A stretch of 64,000 bases of DNA, taken from NCBI GenBank assembly GCA_015232575.1, contig JADFZL010000022.1, positions 58,663-122,662 on the forward strand, written 5' to 3'. This document shows, piece after piece, positions 26,297 to 34,280 of the stretch; position 1 is the first letter of the stretch; every line of letters begins with the position of its first letter. Source of the DNA: Candidatus Rifleibacteriota bacterium. Its GTDB lineage: Bacteria; Muiribacteriota; Ozemobacteria; Ozemobacterales; Ozemobacteraceae. Position numbers and translations under genes: made by a program. Under the pieces are notes generated by a model, which saw nothing but the letters and a program-made list of their open reading frames with translations, had not been told where the DNA came from and made no database searches.

Positions 26297-26351
26297 AAAT
26301 AAAACACAAATATTTTTTGTGCAATGCACAAAAAATATTTGTGTTTTATTT
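26297..26351. terminator. 27-bp perfect inverted repeat after ppk1
   Basis: Left arm 26297-26323 and right arm 26325-26351 are exact reverse complements around a single A, beginning AAATAAAACACAAATA. Followed by TATTTTATTT, it can terminate transcription in both directions, and could also extrude as a cruciform. It is far longer than the other terminators here. Confidence 0.75.
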
Positions 26352-26523
26352 TATTTCATGATATACTTGCTTAAGTAAACAAAAACCCAAGAAACCCAAG
26401 AAAATTAAAAAAATAGTTGTTTTTTCTGAAGTAAGTTGAAGTTTAATAGTAATGCGTTGCAAAAGATGAGTTTTTGGAAAAATGCTCTTTCTGTAAGAAA
26501 AAATTTAAATGTGAGGTATAAAT

Positions 26524-27315
26524 GTGGAACTTAAGAATTCAGTTGTCGTAGTCACAGGTGGTGCGAGTGGAATAGGCGAAGCAGTTGCCAGATCATTGTC
26601 AGCCAGAGGCGCTAAGATCGTCATCGGCGATATGGATGTTAAGGGCCTTGATCGGGTTGCCAGCGAAATTATCGCGGCTGGTGGTCAGGCAGCTTTTGCA
26701 AAATGTAATGTCACGAGTGATGAAGATGTTGCCAATCTCATGGATCTGGCGATTGAAAAATTCGGCCAGTTAAACATTGTCGTTGCCAGCGCTGGAATCA
26801 TTAAAGATGGTTTGATGATAAACCTTGATAAAGAAACAGGTAAAGTAAAAAAAGCAATGACCACAGAGCAGTTTAAGGCGGTCATCGATGTAAATCTCGT
26901 TGGAAGTTTTATTACCGTCCGTGAAGCAGCCATCAGAATGGCAAATAACGGCTGGAAGGGCCTTCTGGTTCCAATTTCTTCAGTTAACAAAGTCGGACAG
27001 ACAGGTCAGTTAAACTATTCATCAACTAAAGCTGCTGTAGCTCTCTGGCCGAAGATTCTCGTCGGCGAATTCCAGATGCGCGGCATACAGAATATCCGCT
27101 GCGTTTCGATTGCTCCGGGATATGTCGGAACACCGATGGTCAAAGGCATGAATCAGGAAGCTCTAACTGGAATTCTGAAAGGCGTGCATATCGGCCGTCT
27201 GATCGAACCTTCTGAGATTGCAGATATCATCGCTTTTGCAGCAGAAAATGAAGCAGTTGACGCTACATGTCTTGAAATCACCGGTGGATTAATTTCCAAC
27301 GGCCTGGCCAAATAA
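26524..27315 (+). CDS. Short-chain dehydrogenase/reductase (FabG or hydroxyacyl-CoA dehydrogenase type)
   Basis: 263 residues from GTG, with GAGG about eight bases upstream. Classical SDR motifs: TGGASGIG nucleotide loop (residues 11-18), ASAG in place of NNAG, catalytic S152/S153, Y165 and K169 (NYSSTKAAV). D36 at the end of the second strand (IGDMD) favours NAD(H). It precedes a thiolase by 17 bases, so a 3-hydroxyacyl-CoA or acyl-CoA oxidoreductase role is more likely than fatty acid synthesis. Base composition is somewhat GC-richer than the neighbours. Confidence 0.88.
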   Translation: MELKNSVVVVTGGASGIGEAVARSLSARGAKIVIGDMDVKGLDRVASEIIAAGGQAAFAKCNVTSDEDVANLMDLAIEKFGQLNIVVASAGIIKDGLMINLDKETGKVKKAMTTEQFKAVIDVNLVGSFITVREAAIRMANNGWKGLLVPISSVNKVGQTGQLNYSSTKAAVALWPKILVGEFQMRGIQNIRCVSIAPGYVGTPMVKGMNQEALTGILKGVHIGRLIEPSEIADIIAFAAENEAVDATCLEITGGLISNGLAK

Positions 27316-27331
27316 GGAAAAGGGGTAAATT

Positions 27332-28585
27332 ATGAGCAAAGTCAGTATCATCGGAGCCTACAATACCAAATTCGGAGCTTTGATCGAAGTCAAAGACATG
27401 ATATCCTTCAAGAAAAAAATCGATACGAATTCCTACTACGACCTCATCATTGAAGCTGGTCGCGGCGCAATAAAAGATTCCGGACTCGAAGCGAAAGACA
27501 TCGACGCTGTATGGATTGGTTCATGTTCTCCTTCACGTTTTGTAAATCAGGAACACGTCGCTCCATTAGCTGTTGCTATTGATCCGGCGCTGAGATTTAA
27601 ACCCATGACTCGTACAGAGTGCGCCTGCGCTTCTTCGTCAGTCGCTATCTATGATGCCACTTATGCTGTTGAATCAGGTCGTTTCAAAAACGTACTTGTT
27701 ATCGGTGTTGAAAAGATGAACCTTCTTGATACACCATCCATGACAGCCACTTTGGCAACTTGTTCATATTATCCTGAAGAAGGCGGAAAAGGCGCAACTT
27801 TCCCGTCATTATTCGCAGAACTCGCCAAGTCATATTCAGAACATTACAATTTGTCTGAAAACGAATTCCGCACACAGCTTGCACACGTTGCAGCACTCGG
27901 TTACCGGAATGCCGCTTCAAATCCGCTTGCCCATGTTCAGAATGGACCTGCAACCGCCGAAGAAATTCTTGCATTGCCAGAAACCGGACGTGGTTCAAAT
28001 ATGATGATTGCAGCACCGCTTCGCCTTCACGACTGCTCACTCGTCAGTGACGGCGCTGCTGCCGTAGTTATCACAAGCACTGAAAATGCAAAAGCCACAA
28101 GACAAAAGGTTGTTGAAATCGCTGGTATCGGCCACTCCGTGGAATATCTGCCTATGTCCAGGCGCCCGAAAAAATATGCTCTGGAAGCCGGAAGAGACGC
28201 AGTAGGTAAAGCATTCAGAGAAGCTGGCATCACCGCCGCTAACGTTGACATTGCAGAAGTGCACGATTGTTTCACCATCAACCAGTTGCTCACCACTGAA
28301 GCCATGGGCTTGTCAGCAGAAGGCCGCGCCGGTTATGATTATGCCTCCGGCCGCTTCACCGCAGATGATCCAAATGTGTGCGTAAACCTTTCAGGTGGTT
28401 TGAAGGCAAAAGGACATCCGGTCGGTGCCACAGGCGCTTCAATGCATGCATTGATCTACAAGCAGCTCATGGGCGAACCAATCGGCATGGCTCCGAAGAG
28501 AAAAACCCCCGGAATCGGCGTAACCTTCAACGTCGGCGGCTCAGCAGTCACCAACTGCGTCACAGTACTCCGCCGCATCAAGTAA
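27332..28585 (+). CDS. SCP2-type thiolase (acetyl-CoA acyltransferase)
   Basis: 417 residues with the thiolase fold. The nucleophilic cysteine is in ECACASSSVAIYDAT (probably C99). Catalytic histidines are in EVHDCFTINQLL and in GGLKAKGHPVGATGASM, the SCP2/SCPx-like thiolase pattern. It cleaves or forms 3-oxoacyl-CoA. It is co-transcribed with the SDR just upstream, which suggests a two-enzyme step in short-chain acyl-CoA or polyketide-like metabolism. GC content is noticeably higher than in surrounding genes, so acquisition or strong codon bias is possible. A terminator follows. Confidence 0.9.
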   Translation: MSKVSIIGAYNTKFGALIEVKDMISFKKKIDTNSYYDLIIEAGRGAIKDSGLEAKDIDAVWIGSCSPSRFVNQEHVAPLAVAIDPALRFKPMTRTECACASSSVAIYDATYAVESGRFKNVLVIGVEKMNLLDTPSMTATLATCSYYPEEGGKGATFPSLFAELAKSYSEHYNLSENEFRTQLAHVAALGYRNAASNPLAHVQNGPATAEEILALPETGRGSNMMIAAPLRLHDCSLVSDGAAAVVITSTENAKATRQKVVEIAGIGHSVEYLPMSRRPKKYALEAGRDAVGKAFREAGITAANVDIAEVHDCFTINQLLTTEAMGLSAEGRAGYDYASGRFTADDPNVCVNLSGGLKAKGHPVGATGASMHALIYKQLMGEPIGMAPKRKTPGIGVTFNVGGSAVTNCVTVLRRIK

Positions 28586-28625
28586 AATATTTTCAAACCT
28601 ATAGTCCCATACAATAATTCGGGAC

Positions 28626-28662
28626 AATGAAAAAACGCGGCATCTTGCCGTGTTTTTTCATT
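28626..28662 (+). terminator. Terminator after thiolase
   Basis: A 17-bp stem with one G-T mismatch: AATGAAAAAACGCGGCA and TGCCGTGTTTTTTCATT, loop of three bases. The right arm supplies the T tract. Confidence 0.8.
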
Positions 28663-28664
28663 TT

Positions 28665-28684
28665 CGGCTGGAAGCCGCTTCTAC
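28665..28684 (-). repeat. 20-bp dispersed repeat, copy 1
   Basis: On the reverse strand this reads GTAGAAGCGGCTTCCAGCCG, identical over 20 bases to 44462-44481 on the plus strand. The core AAGCGGCTTCCAGCCGCTT is near-palindromic. Both copies are intergenic. Confidence 0.65.
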
Positions 28685-28721
28685 TTTTTTCTTTTCATTA
28701 TATATTTTGTTTTTGACTAGT

Positions 28722-28749
28722 TTGATTCAGAAAGCTTTTGTTGTATAAT
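28722..28749 (+). promoter_or_regulatory. Promoter for GNAT gene
   Basis: TTGATT (28722-28727) and perfect TATAAT (28744-28749) with a 16-base spacer, about 65 bases before the gene. Confidence 0.5.
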
Positions 28750-28814
28750 TCCAGAATATTTATCAATGTACAATAGAAACAACGAATGCACAATTTGCGA
28801 ATGTGAAGGATGTC

Positions 28815-29330
28815 ATGGAGAGATTAATTTTTCGGGAATTAAGCGAACAAGTCCCTGACGATATAAAAAATGTACAAACTGTTTTTGACGCTGCACCGCA
28901 ATACCATCTTCTTGTTGAGGGACGCATTGCAGCTTCTGATGCTGCAATAAAAGCGATGAGTGATCTTCCCCCGGGAAAATTGCGAATCGATAAAATATTC
29001 GGTTGTTATTTCCTTGATTCATCTCCGGTTGGCTGCCTGGACATCGTTCGAGGTTATCCTGAGAGCTACATTGCTTTCATTGGCCTGCTTCTTTTCGACG
29101 AGAATCACCAGGGGCTGGGTTTTGGAAAACAAGCCATGAAATACATCACAGATATAGCTCATTCATGGCAATGCCACGTGCTTCGAATTGGAGTTGTAGA
29201 AACAAATTCCAGAGCAGTTAAATTCTGGAAAAGAGAAGGTTTTTCCGAAATTTATCGAAAATCAAACCATGAATTTACCGGTGACATCATTGTTATGGAA
29301 AAACACCTTGAAATAAATCAAGCGACTTGA
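28815..29330 (+). CDS. GNAT-family N-acetyltransferase
   Basis: 171 residues from the ATG at 28815, favoured because AAGGA lies five bases upstream; an in-frame GTG 12 bases earlier lacks this. The acetyl-CoA binding motif is visible in LLLFDENHQGLGFGKQAMKY (Q-x-x-G-x-G), preceded by the beta-4 strand ESYIAFIGLLLF and followed by LRIGVVETNSRAVKFWKREG, the typical C-terminal motif. Substrate unknown. It is monocistronic with its own promoter. Confidence 0.85.
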   Translation: MERLIFRELSEQVPDDIKNVQTVFDAAPQYHLLVEGRIAASDAAIKAMSDLPPGKLRIDKIFGCYFLDSSPVGCLDIVRGYPESYIAFIGLLLFDENHQGLGFGKQAMKYITDIAHSWQCHVLRIGVVETNSRAVKFWKREGFSEIYRKSNHEFTGDIIVMEKHLEINQAT

Positions 29331-29400
29331 TCTGATCAGAGTATCATTTGTTTTTCAGTGTAAATATAACCTTACTGTTTTATATTAAGAATTTCAAACG

Positions 29401-29440
29401 GGACCAACGTTAAGAACTCACTATACGTAATCTTTTAAAG
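29401..29440 (-). pseudogene. Remnant of a radical-SAM gene 3' end
   Basis: On the reverse strand the last codons read V-L-N-V-G-P-V-stop, matching the V-L-N-V-D-P-V-stop end of the radical-SAM gene at 31531. About 35 aligned bases are similar (CGGGACCAACGTTAAGAAC against CGGGATCAACGTTGAGAAC). In-frame stops occur just upstream. The match is short, so homology is likely but not certain. Confidence 0.4.
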
Positions 29441-29443
29441 ACA

Positions 29444-30514
29444 TTATTTATCCTTTAAGTCCTTTTTTGCAGATTTAATGAATTTTCCGAAATCACGATC
29501 TTTCTTTCTCTTTTCGGCATGGGACAACTGGTAGAACTCGGACTCCTTACTGAGTTTCAGATAGTTTTCAAAATGTTCCTGACCAATTTTGCCTGAATGT
29601 TTTGCCTCAATCACAGCACAGCCTGGCTCGCCTGTGTGGCTACAGTCCCGATAACGGCATTTGGATGAGAGAGCGGTGATGTCGGAATAATTCTTTCCTA
29701 TGCCGCTTTCCGCGCCAAAAATGCCAAATTCACGCATTCCCGGATTGTCGATAACCATTGCACCTCCATTGAGACGAATCAGCTCACGACGAACAGTTGT
29801 ATGCCGTCCTTCTCCTGTACCGCTGACAGTATTGGTTTCTAACGTTTCGTGGCCAATCAAATGATTAATCAGAGTGCTCTTGCCAACACCTGATGATCCA
29901 ACGAAACAATATGTCTTTCCAGGTAACAGCAGTCGCTTGAAATCATCAACGCCCTCACGTGTTACGTTGCTCAATGTCATTATCGGTGAGGTTATACCAG
30001 CAGAACGTATTTCTGCTAACTGCTCAGCCAGAACAGCAGATTCAACCAAATCTGTCTTGGTGAGAAGAATGTATGGTTCTGCCTTACCATCCATAATCAT
30101 TACAAGATAGCGTTCCAATCGTTTCAGATTGAAATCAAATTGACATGACTGAACGATAACTACGTAGTCTACGTTTGCCGCTATCATCTGGTATTCTACA
30201 ACTTTCCCAACCGACTTTCTGCGCAGCGAAGTTCTTCGTTCCAGAAGAGAGTGGACTACGCCAAAATCATCACCTGACTGTTTTTCTACGCACACCCAGT
30301 CGCCAACGCACGGCAGCTCATGTGATAGCTGATGGTGGTACAGGTAGCTGCCAGCAAGCTTTCCTCTGAAAAGACCTGTCTGATCCACGAGTAATAATTG
30401 ATCACGATCTACAGCCGCAACGCGGGCAATAGTGTCCGTTGGTTTGCATTCAGATCTTTGCTCAAACCAGTCGCTCCAGCCTAATTCGTTCAATTCACAA
30501 TGCTGATTTTTCAT
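29444..30514 (-). CDS. rsgA: Ribosome small-subunit GTPase A
   Basis: 356 residues, typical YjeQ/RsgA size. It has an N-terminal OB fold, then a circularly permuted GTPase with G4 motif LTKTDLV before G1 GSSGVGKST, then TTVRREL and G3 DNPGMREFG. The C-terminal zinc-binding module has C-x5-C-x-H-x6-C (CRYRDCSHTGEPGC). The enzyme helps 30S subunit maturation and release of assembly factors. A diverged fragment of its 3' end recurs at 41136, showing that a second copy once existed. The Shine-Dalgarno (AAGGAG) is rather far from the ATG. Confidence 0.95.
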   Translation of the reverse strand: MKNQHCELNELGWSDWFEQRSECKPTDTIARVAAVDRDQLLLVDQTGLFRGKLAGSYLYHHQLSHELPCVGDWVCVEKQSGDDFGVVHSLLERRTSLRRKSVGKVVEYQMIAANVDYVVIVQSCQFDFNLKRLERYLVMIMDGKAEPYILLTKTDLVESAVLAEQLAEIRSAGITSPIMTLSNVTREGVDDFKRLLLPGKTYCFVGSSGVGKSTLINHLIGHETLETNTVSGTGEGRHTTVRRELIRLNGGAMVIDNPGMREFGIFGAESGIGKNYSDITALSSKCRYRDCSHTGEPGCAVIEAKHSGKIGQEHFENYLKLSKESEFYQLSHAEKRKKDRDFGKFIKSAKKDLKDK

Positions 30515-30549
30515 TTTTCTCTGCTCAAAACTCCTTCCATTAGACCTGA

Positions 30550-31350
30550 CTACTTTTTGAGGTCACGGGCATTAAGTTTAATTTTAGGGATAGTGTTGTG
30601 TGACGAGCCCAGGAAGAAGGAATTATCCTTTCTTTTGAGATGGAATTTAAGATAGTGCGATGCGTCTGGATAGCTTCTCAACCTTTCTCCAAAAGAATTC
30701 ATGAAGAAATTGTTTAAATCGGCCAATTCTTTTGAGTTCATGTCTATCCTGTTATTATCAGCTGTCTCAAGGTAGAAAACGGGTAAGTTGCTTTTCAAAT
30801 TTGTAAAAGTGAACACTCCTTTAGGAAAAAATTTCAAGTGAACCATAAGGGTGTTCGGTTGGTCAGATGGTTCATTCGACCAGAACGAATCATCAACCCA
30901 GAAACCATACCCGAAGAAAGATACCAAGTTTCGCTCAGAGATAGGTGCTGTAACAATTTTTTCAGGTTTCTTGTTGAGAGAAATATAAGATTGGAAATAA
31001 GAGACAAAACCATAAAGAGAGGCTAAAAAAAATCCCAATGAGATTAAGGTCGGCACTAAAAAAGCAAAGGCAAAAAAAGCAACGGGAGATTCTCTCAGGA
31101 CAAGCTTTTTGCCTGTCTTATTATCTACGCGGTTTAAAATGTCAAATGATTCCATTGAACTGAAAACAGACCCGAACTCAAAAACTGAAAGACTAAGTAA
31201 TAGAAGAATCAAAGCCCACAAGAAACCTGCATTATCACGACCGGATGCCAACAGGAAAAGAACAATCACAATGGTAATCAATAATGGAAGAAGCCAGATA
31301 CGAAAAAAACTGCCATGAAAGCGAACAATGTTAATTAAATGGTCTCTCAT
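30550..31350 (-). CDS. Membrane protein of unknown function
   Basis: 266 residues. Three to four hydrophobic spans occupy the first half: WLLPLLITIVIVLFLLASG, AGFLWALILLLLSLSVFEF, and VAFFAFAFLVPTLISLGFFL running into ASLYGFVSYFQ. The second half (~125-266) is soluble and strand-rich. No family or catalytic motif recognised. It lies 35 bases upstream of rsgA in the same direction and may be co-transcribed, but a functional link is not evident. Confidence 0.65.
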   Translation of the reverse strand: MRDHLINIVRFHGSFFRIWLLPLLITIVIVLFLLASGRDNAGFLWALILLLLSLSVFEFGSVFSSMESFDILNRVDNKTGKKLVLRESPVAFFAFAFLVPTLISLGFFLASLYGFVSYFQSYISLNKKPEKIVTAPISERNLVSFFGYGFWVDDSFWSNEPSDQPNTLMVHLKFFPKGVFTFTNLKSNLPVFYLETADNNRIDMNSKELADLNNFFMNSFGERLRSYPDASHYLKFHLKRKDNSFFLGSSHNTIPKIKLNARDLKK

Positions 31351-31375
31351 AAAATTTCCTCTATTTTAGAGACTG

Positions 31376-31443
31376 TAGCAATGTTGCTGAGCAGATATAA
31401 AAAACACGAGCGTTAGATTATCTTTTCTTCAGCAACATTGCTA
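31376..31443. repeat. Inverted repeat element with 15-bp arms
   Basis: TAGCAATGTTGCTGA (31376-31390) and TCAGCAACATTGCTA (31429-31443) are exact reverse complements around 38 bases, and imperfect homology extends outward (TATTTTAGAGAC/AATAGGACAC). A related half-site, GAGCAGCAACATTG, occurs near 39512. It could be a small MITE-like insertion or an intergenic hairpin. No target duplication is clear. Confidence 0.5.
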
Positions 31444-31530
31444 AAGTGTCCTATTTTAAAATCTTTCGGCAAGAGTGATTAAATTTAAGCTCTTGAGATG
31501 ATATTATATTTGGGTAAGACCAGAGCAAAT

Positions 31531-32544
31531 TCACACGGGATCAACGTTGAGAACGCATTGTATGTCATCCTGCCATGGGTCTCCAGAAAGAGCGTTGGAA
31601 AGTGCCCGACAGCCAGGGCAATCTTCAAAAGGGCAATTTCCGCAGGTGTCGCCGTTCAGGCGTTTTTTCAGATTTACGCAATTATAATTACTCAGTCGTT
31701 TTCTGATTTCAACAAAAGGTTCTTTCAGAACATTTCCAACTGGAATTTGAAGTCGCCTGCACGGAAATACTGTTCCATCAGGCATAAGAGCCATTGAATG
31801 ATCTCCAAGATTGCATAAAGCAGCCTCGAGAGCATCTTCTTCGGGGCGATCGAACCAGAGCCAGAAAGCACGATATGCAGCCAGTGAATCTGCATCAACT
31901 TCTTCTCCGGACGCACGGGTGATGGCTTTTATAGCGTTTCGCCAGTCTATGGCAGAGAGAACCTGTGAGGAAAGCATTGTTCCATGACCCAGAGGAACAA
32001 ACCTTTCAAATATAAGTCCATTTGCTCCGGCAGATCTGGCAAAATCGACTGTCTGCTGAATTGTACCAGTATTATGTTTTCCCAGTGTCATCATTAGAAC
32101 CACCGGTCTGTGAAGGCGTTCTATGTAAAGCGGAATATTCCGGCGCAACATTGCCAGGTTTCCCTTGCCACGAATTGAGTCGTTTATTTCTTCATTTCCC
32201 GATTCGCAGGAAATTTCTACGGTTGTGAGAATTTTGAATTTGGAAATTTTTTCAAGAACAGAATCTTCTGCTATGCTTCCATTAGTAATTATATGTATTT
32301 CTGCAAGATTGGGCTTCTTTTCAAGATGATCGACCAAATCGGGAAGATCGTTCAAAAGAAGAGGCTCGCCGCCGGTAAGCTTTATTCTGACAGGTTCTTC
32401 ATCGCCAATTCCGGTGAATATAGCATCAGCCATGGCCATGCGAATCTCAAGGGAAGATTCGGAGGCCGGCGAAAAGTCGCTCTGGTAACAATGCCTGCAT
32501 CTTAGATTACATCTGTCTGAAAGATGCCATTGAAAGCCAAACAT
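31531..32544 (-). CDS. Radical SAM/SPASM protein
   Basis: 337 residues from the ATG at 32544, chosen because GGAG lies eight bases upstream; a TTG 27 bases further out lacks a site. The radical SAM cluster motif is C12-x3-C16-x2-C19 (DRCNLRCRHCYQ), followed by KLTGGEPLL and a full TIM-barrel-like domain. The C-terminal SPASM-type region has many cysteines (ALCNLGDHS, GTVFPCRR, CGNCPFEDCPGCRALS) for auxiliary clusters. Such proteins modify peptides or act in cofactor maturation. No precursor peptide is obvious next to it, so the substrate is unknown. The last codons recur as a fragment near 29401. Confidence 0.88.
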   Translation of the reverse strand: MFGFQWHLSDRCNLRCRHCYQSDFSPASESSLEIRMAMADAIFTGIGDEEPVRIKLTGGEPLLLNDLPDLVDHLEKKPNLAEIHIITNGSIAEDSVLEKISKFKILTTVEISCESGNEEINDSIRGKGNLAMLRRNIPLYIERLHRPVVLMMTLGKHNTGTIQQTVDFARSAGANGLIFERFVPLGHGTMLSSQVLSAIDWRNAIKAITRASGEEVDADSLAAYRAFWLWFDRPEEDALEAALCNLGDHSMALMPDGTVFPCRRLQIPVGNVLKEPFVEIRKRLSNYNCVNLKKRLNGDTCGNCPFEDCPGCRALSNALSGDPWQDDIQCVLNVDPV

Positions 32545-32681
32545 AATTTGTCTCCAGAATGAATGAGTCAATAAGCTGCTTCATAGTATACTATAATTCA
32601 GAATTTGGAAAATAGTTTTTTTCCCAATGAAAAGTTGCTTAAGAGATTAGCTGAAAAAATTCGAAATTTTGAATTTGAATA

Positions 32682-32690
32682 TGCTATAAT
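32682..32690 (+). promoter_or_regulatory. Extended -10 promoter for thioredoxin-like gene
   Basis: TGCTATAAT, a perfect TATAAT with the TGn extension, lies about 20 bases before the start codon. No convincing -35 box is seen, as is usual for extended -10 promoters. Confidence 0.5.
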
Positions 32691-32708
32691 GGCGATCTGA
32701 GAAAGGAT

Positions 32709-33239
32709 ATGCCTATTATGAATACAAAAATTAGAAAACTGATTTGCCATCTGTTTATTTTTTTCACCACGTTCCCTCTATTTGGTCAGAATGCCATGAA
32801 TACTTACAAGACCGGAGAAGAAGCCATCGCCTCTGCATGTGTATCTGCAGCGAATATTAATCGCAACGTACTGCTGAAATTCTCCGCGGATTGGTGTCCC
32901 TGGTGTGTCGATATGAAGAAGATATTTCAGGAAAAAAAACTGGCTGAAACACTTTCAAATTTTGAGCTGGTCGAGCTTGATGTTGGTAAAAGAATTATGG
33001 AAAATGGTAAAAAACGTTACGAGAGATATTTCGATCTTATGCAGAAATACTCCAGTAAGGCTTTTATTCCGCAGCTTGTTGTACTTGATTCAAAGGGAAA
33101 TGTACTTGCCAATCTGAATCCAGATGATTATGAAAATGAGAAGGAAAAAGGAAATGATTCCGGGAAGCTGACGAAGATTCTTGAGAAATACGTAATGCCT
33201 CAGGCGAAAGCAATTGGTGGTATGAAAAATGATGGATAA
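32709..33239 (+). CDS. Exported thioredoxin-like protein (WCPWC)
   Basis: 176 residues with a signal peptide ending near LFGQN. The active site is W62-C63-P-W-C66 in FSADWCPWCVDMKKIF, as in DUF255/thioredoxin_7-type proteins, and the cis-proline strand follows in AFIPQLVVLDSKG. It probably acts as a thiol-disulfide oxidoreductase in the envelope, reducing or forming disulfides in exported proteins. An in-frame ATG at 32718 is an alternative start. It has no obvious operon partner. Confidence 0.82.
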   Translation: MPIMNTKIRKLICHLFIFFTTFPLFGQNAMNTYKTGEEAIASACVSAANINRNVLLKFSADWCPWCVDMKKIFQEKKLAETLSNFELVELDVGKRIMENGKKRYERYFDLMQKYSSKAFIPQLVVLDSKGNVLANLNPDDYENEKEKGNDSGKLTKILEKYVMPQAKAIGGMKNDG

Positions 33240-33297
33240 ATGATTCTATTAAACGACTTTAGCGTTGTCTATATGATCGTTGGTGCTATTAGAAAGT

Positions 33298-34083
33298 CTA
33301 CTTCCAGATGGATGAAAATATTTCACGAAGTTCTTCGGTTGTTTTGTTTGCGCTCCAGATAACAGAATATTCAAAACCAATTAACAGGATATTAGCATAC
33401 ATCTTATCACTGAGTTTTTTAGCCTCATCTCTGTCGTAAGATTTATTCTCTTTGAGGGAGCGCAGTGTAGCATTGTGTTGAATGTTTTCTTTCTTCAGAT
33501 CATCAATATTCTTATTAGATTTTGTCAGAGTGCTTTTATAGTCTTCCATTACTTCGTTGAGTAAGGGTTTGAACTCGTTCCACGTATTTTTCAATTTATT
33601 TTGTGCATCAGATACTCTTTTTGTTGCTTCATCAATTGTTGGCTTCCAGAATTGAGTGTTCAAGTGGTCTGTTCTTGAATTCTGAACAGCACTTTCGAGA
33701 TTTTTTTCTTCCTGAAGCAGTTTTTTCTGCAATGCCCAAAGATCATTCCCTGAGTTCTTCTTTGAAAATTTGTTTAATGGCGAACCTTCCCAGAATGAAT
33801 ACCCGGAGACATTAATCTTAGAGCTTTCAACTCCGGAAATAAACTTGTCATGATCATGGATTGTAATATCAGGCATACTAATCTGTTTTATGAAAGCAAG
33901 ATATTTTGATTCAGCAGCAGAAGGGGATGCAGTTTGAATATTTATGGACGAATTGCCTGCAGTTGAAATTGAAGATCCGGACATTCCAGGTTTTACGGTA
34001 AGATCATCCTGAAAAGGGACTGCATAAAGTTCATTTGTAAAAAGCAACATTGCCATAAAAGACAGCATAGTTGAAAATCTCAT
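33298..34083 (-). CDS. Secreted coiled-coil protein of unknown function
   Basis: 261 residues. A signal peptide (FSTMLSFMAMLLFTNELYA) is followed by a polar Ser/Thr-rich region and then long charged helices (LQKKLLQEEKNLESAVQNSR, KSTLTKSNKNIDDLKKENIQ) predicted to form coiled coils. No enzymatic motif is visible. It is convergent with the thioredoxin-like gene (58-base gap) and lies in a cluster of secreted-protein genes. Confidence 0.65.
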   Translation of the reverse strand: MRFSTMLSFMAMLLFTNELYAVPFQDDLTVKPGMSGSSISTAGNSSINIQTASPSAAESKYLAFIKQISMPDITIHDHDKFISGVESSKINVSGYSFWEGSPLNKFSKKNSGNDLWALQKKLLQEEKNLESAVQNSRTDHLNTQFWKPTIDEATKRVSDAQNKLKNTWNEFKPLLNEVMEDYKSTLTKSNKNIDDLKKENIQHNATLRSLKENKSYDRDEAKKLSDKMYANILLIGFEYSVIWSANKTTEELREIFSSIWK

Positions 34084-34280
34084 AGAGTACTCCCCTTACA
34101 AAATATATGCTGAATTCAATCTTTCACGTCTAATTATACCTTTCTGAAGGAAAAAAGTTTTTGGATTCCTTCTTTCGCATATTCAAATTTCTGCATACAA
34201 TATCCCCATTTCCAGTCTCGGGGCAATGGAAATAGGTTTTTCGTTATCATGGATAACCGCTTGTTTAAATATATCTTAAA

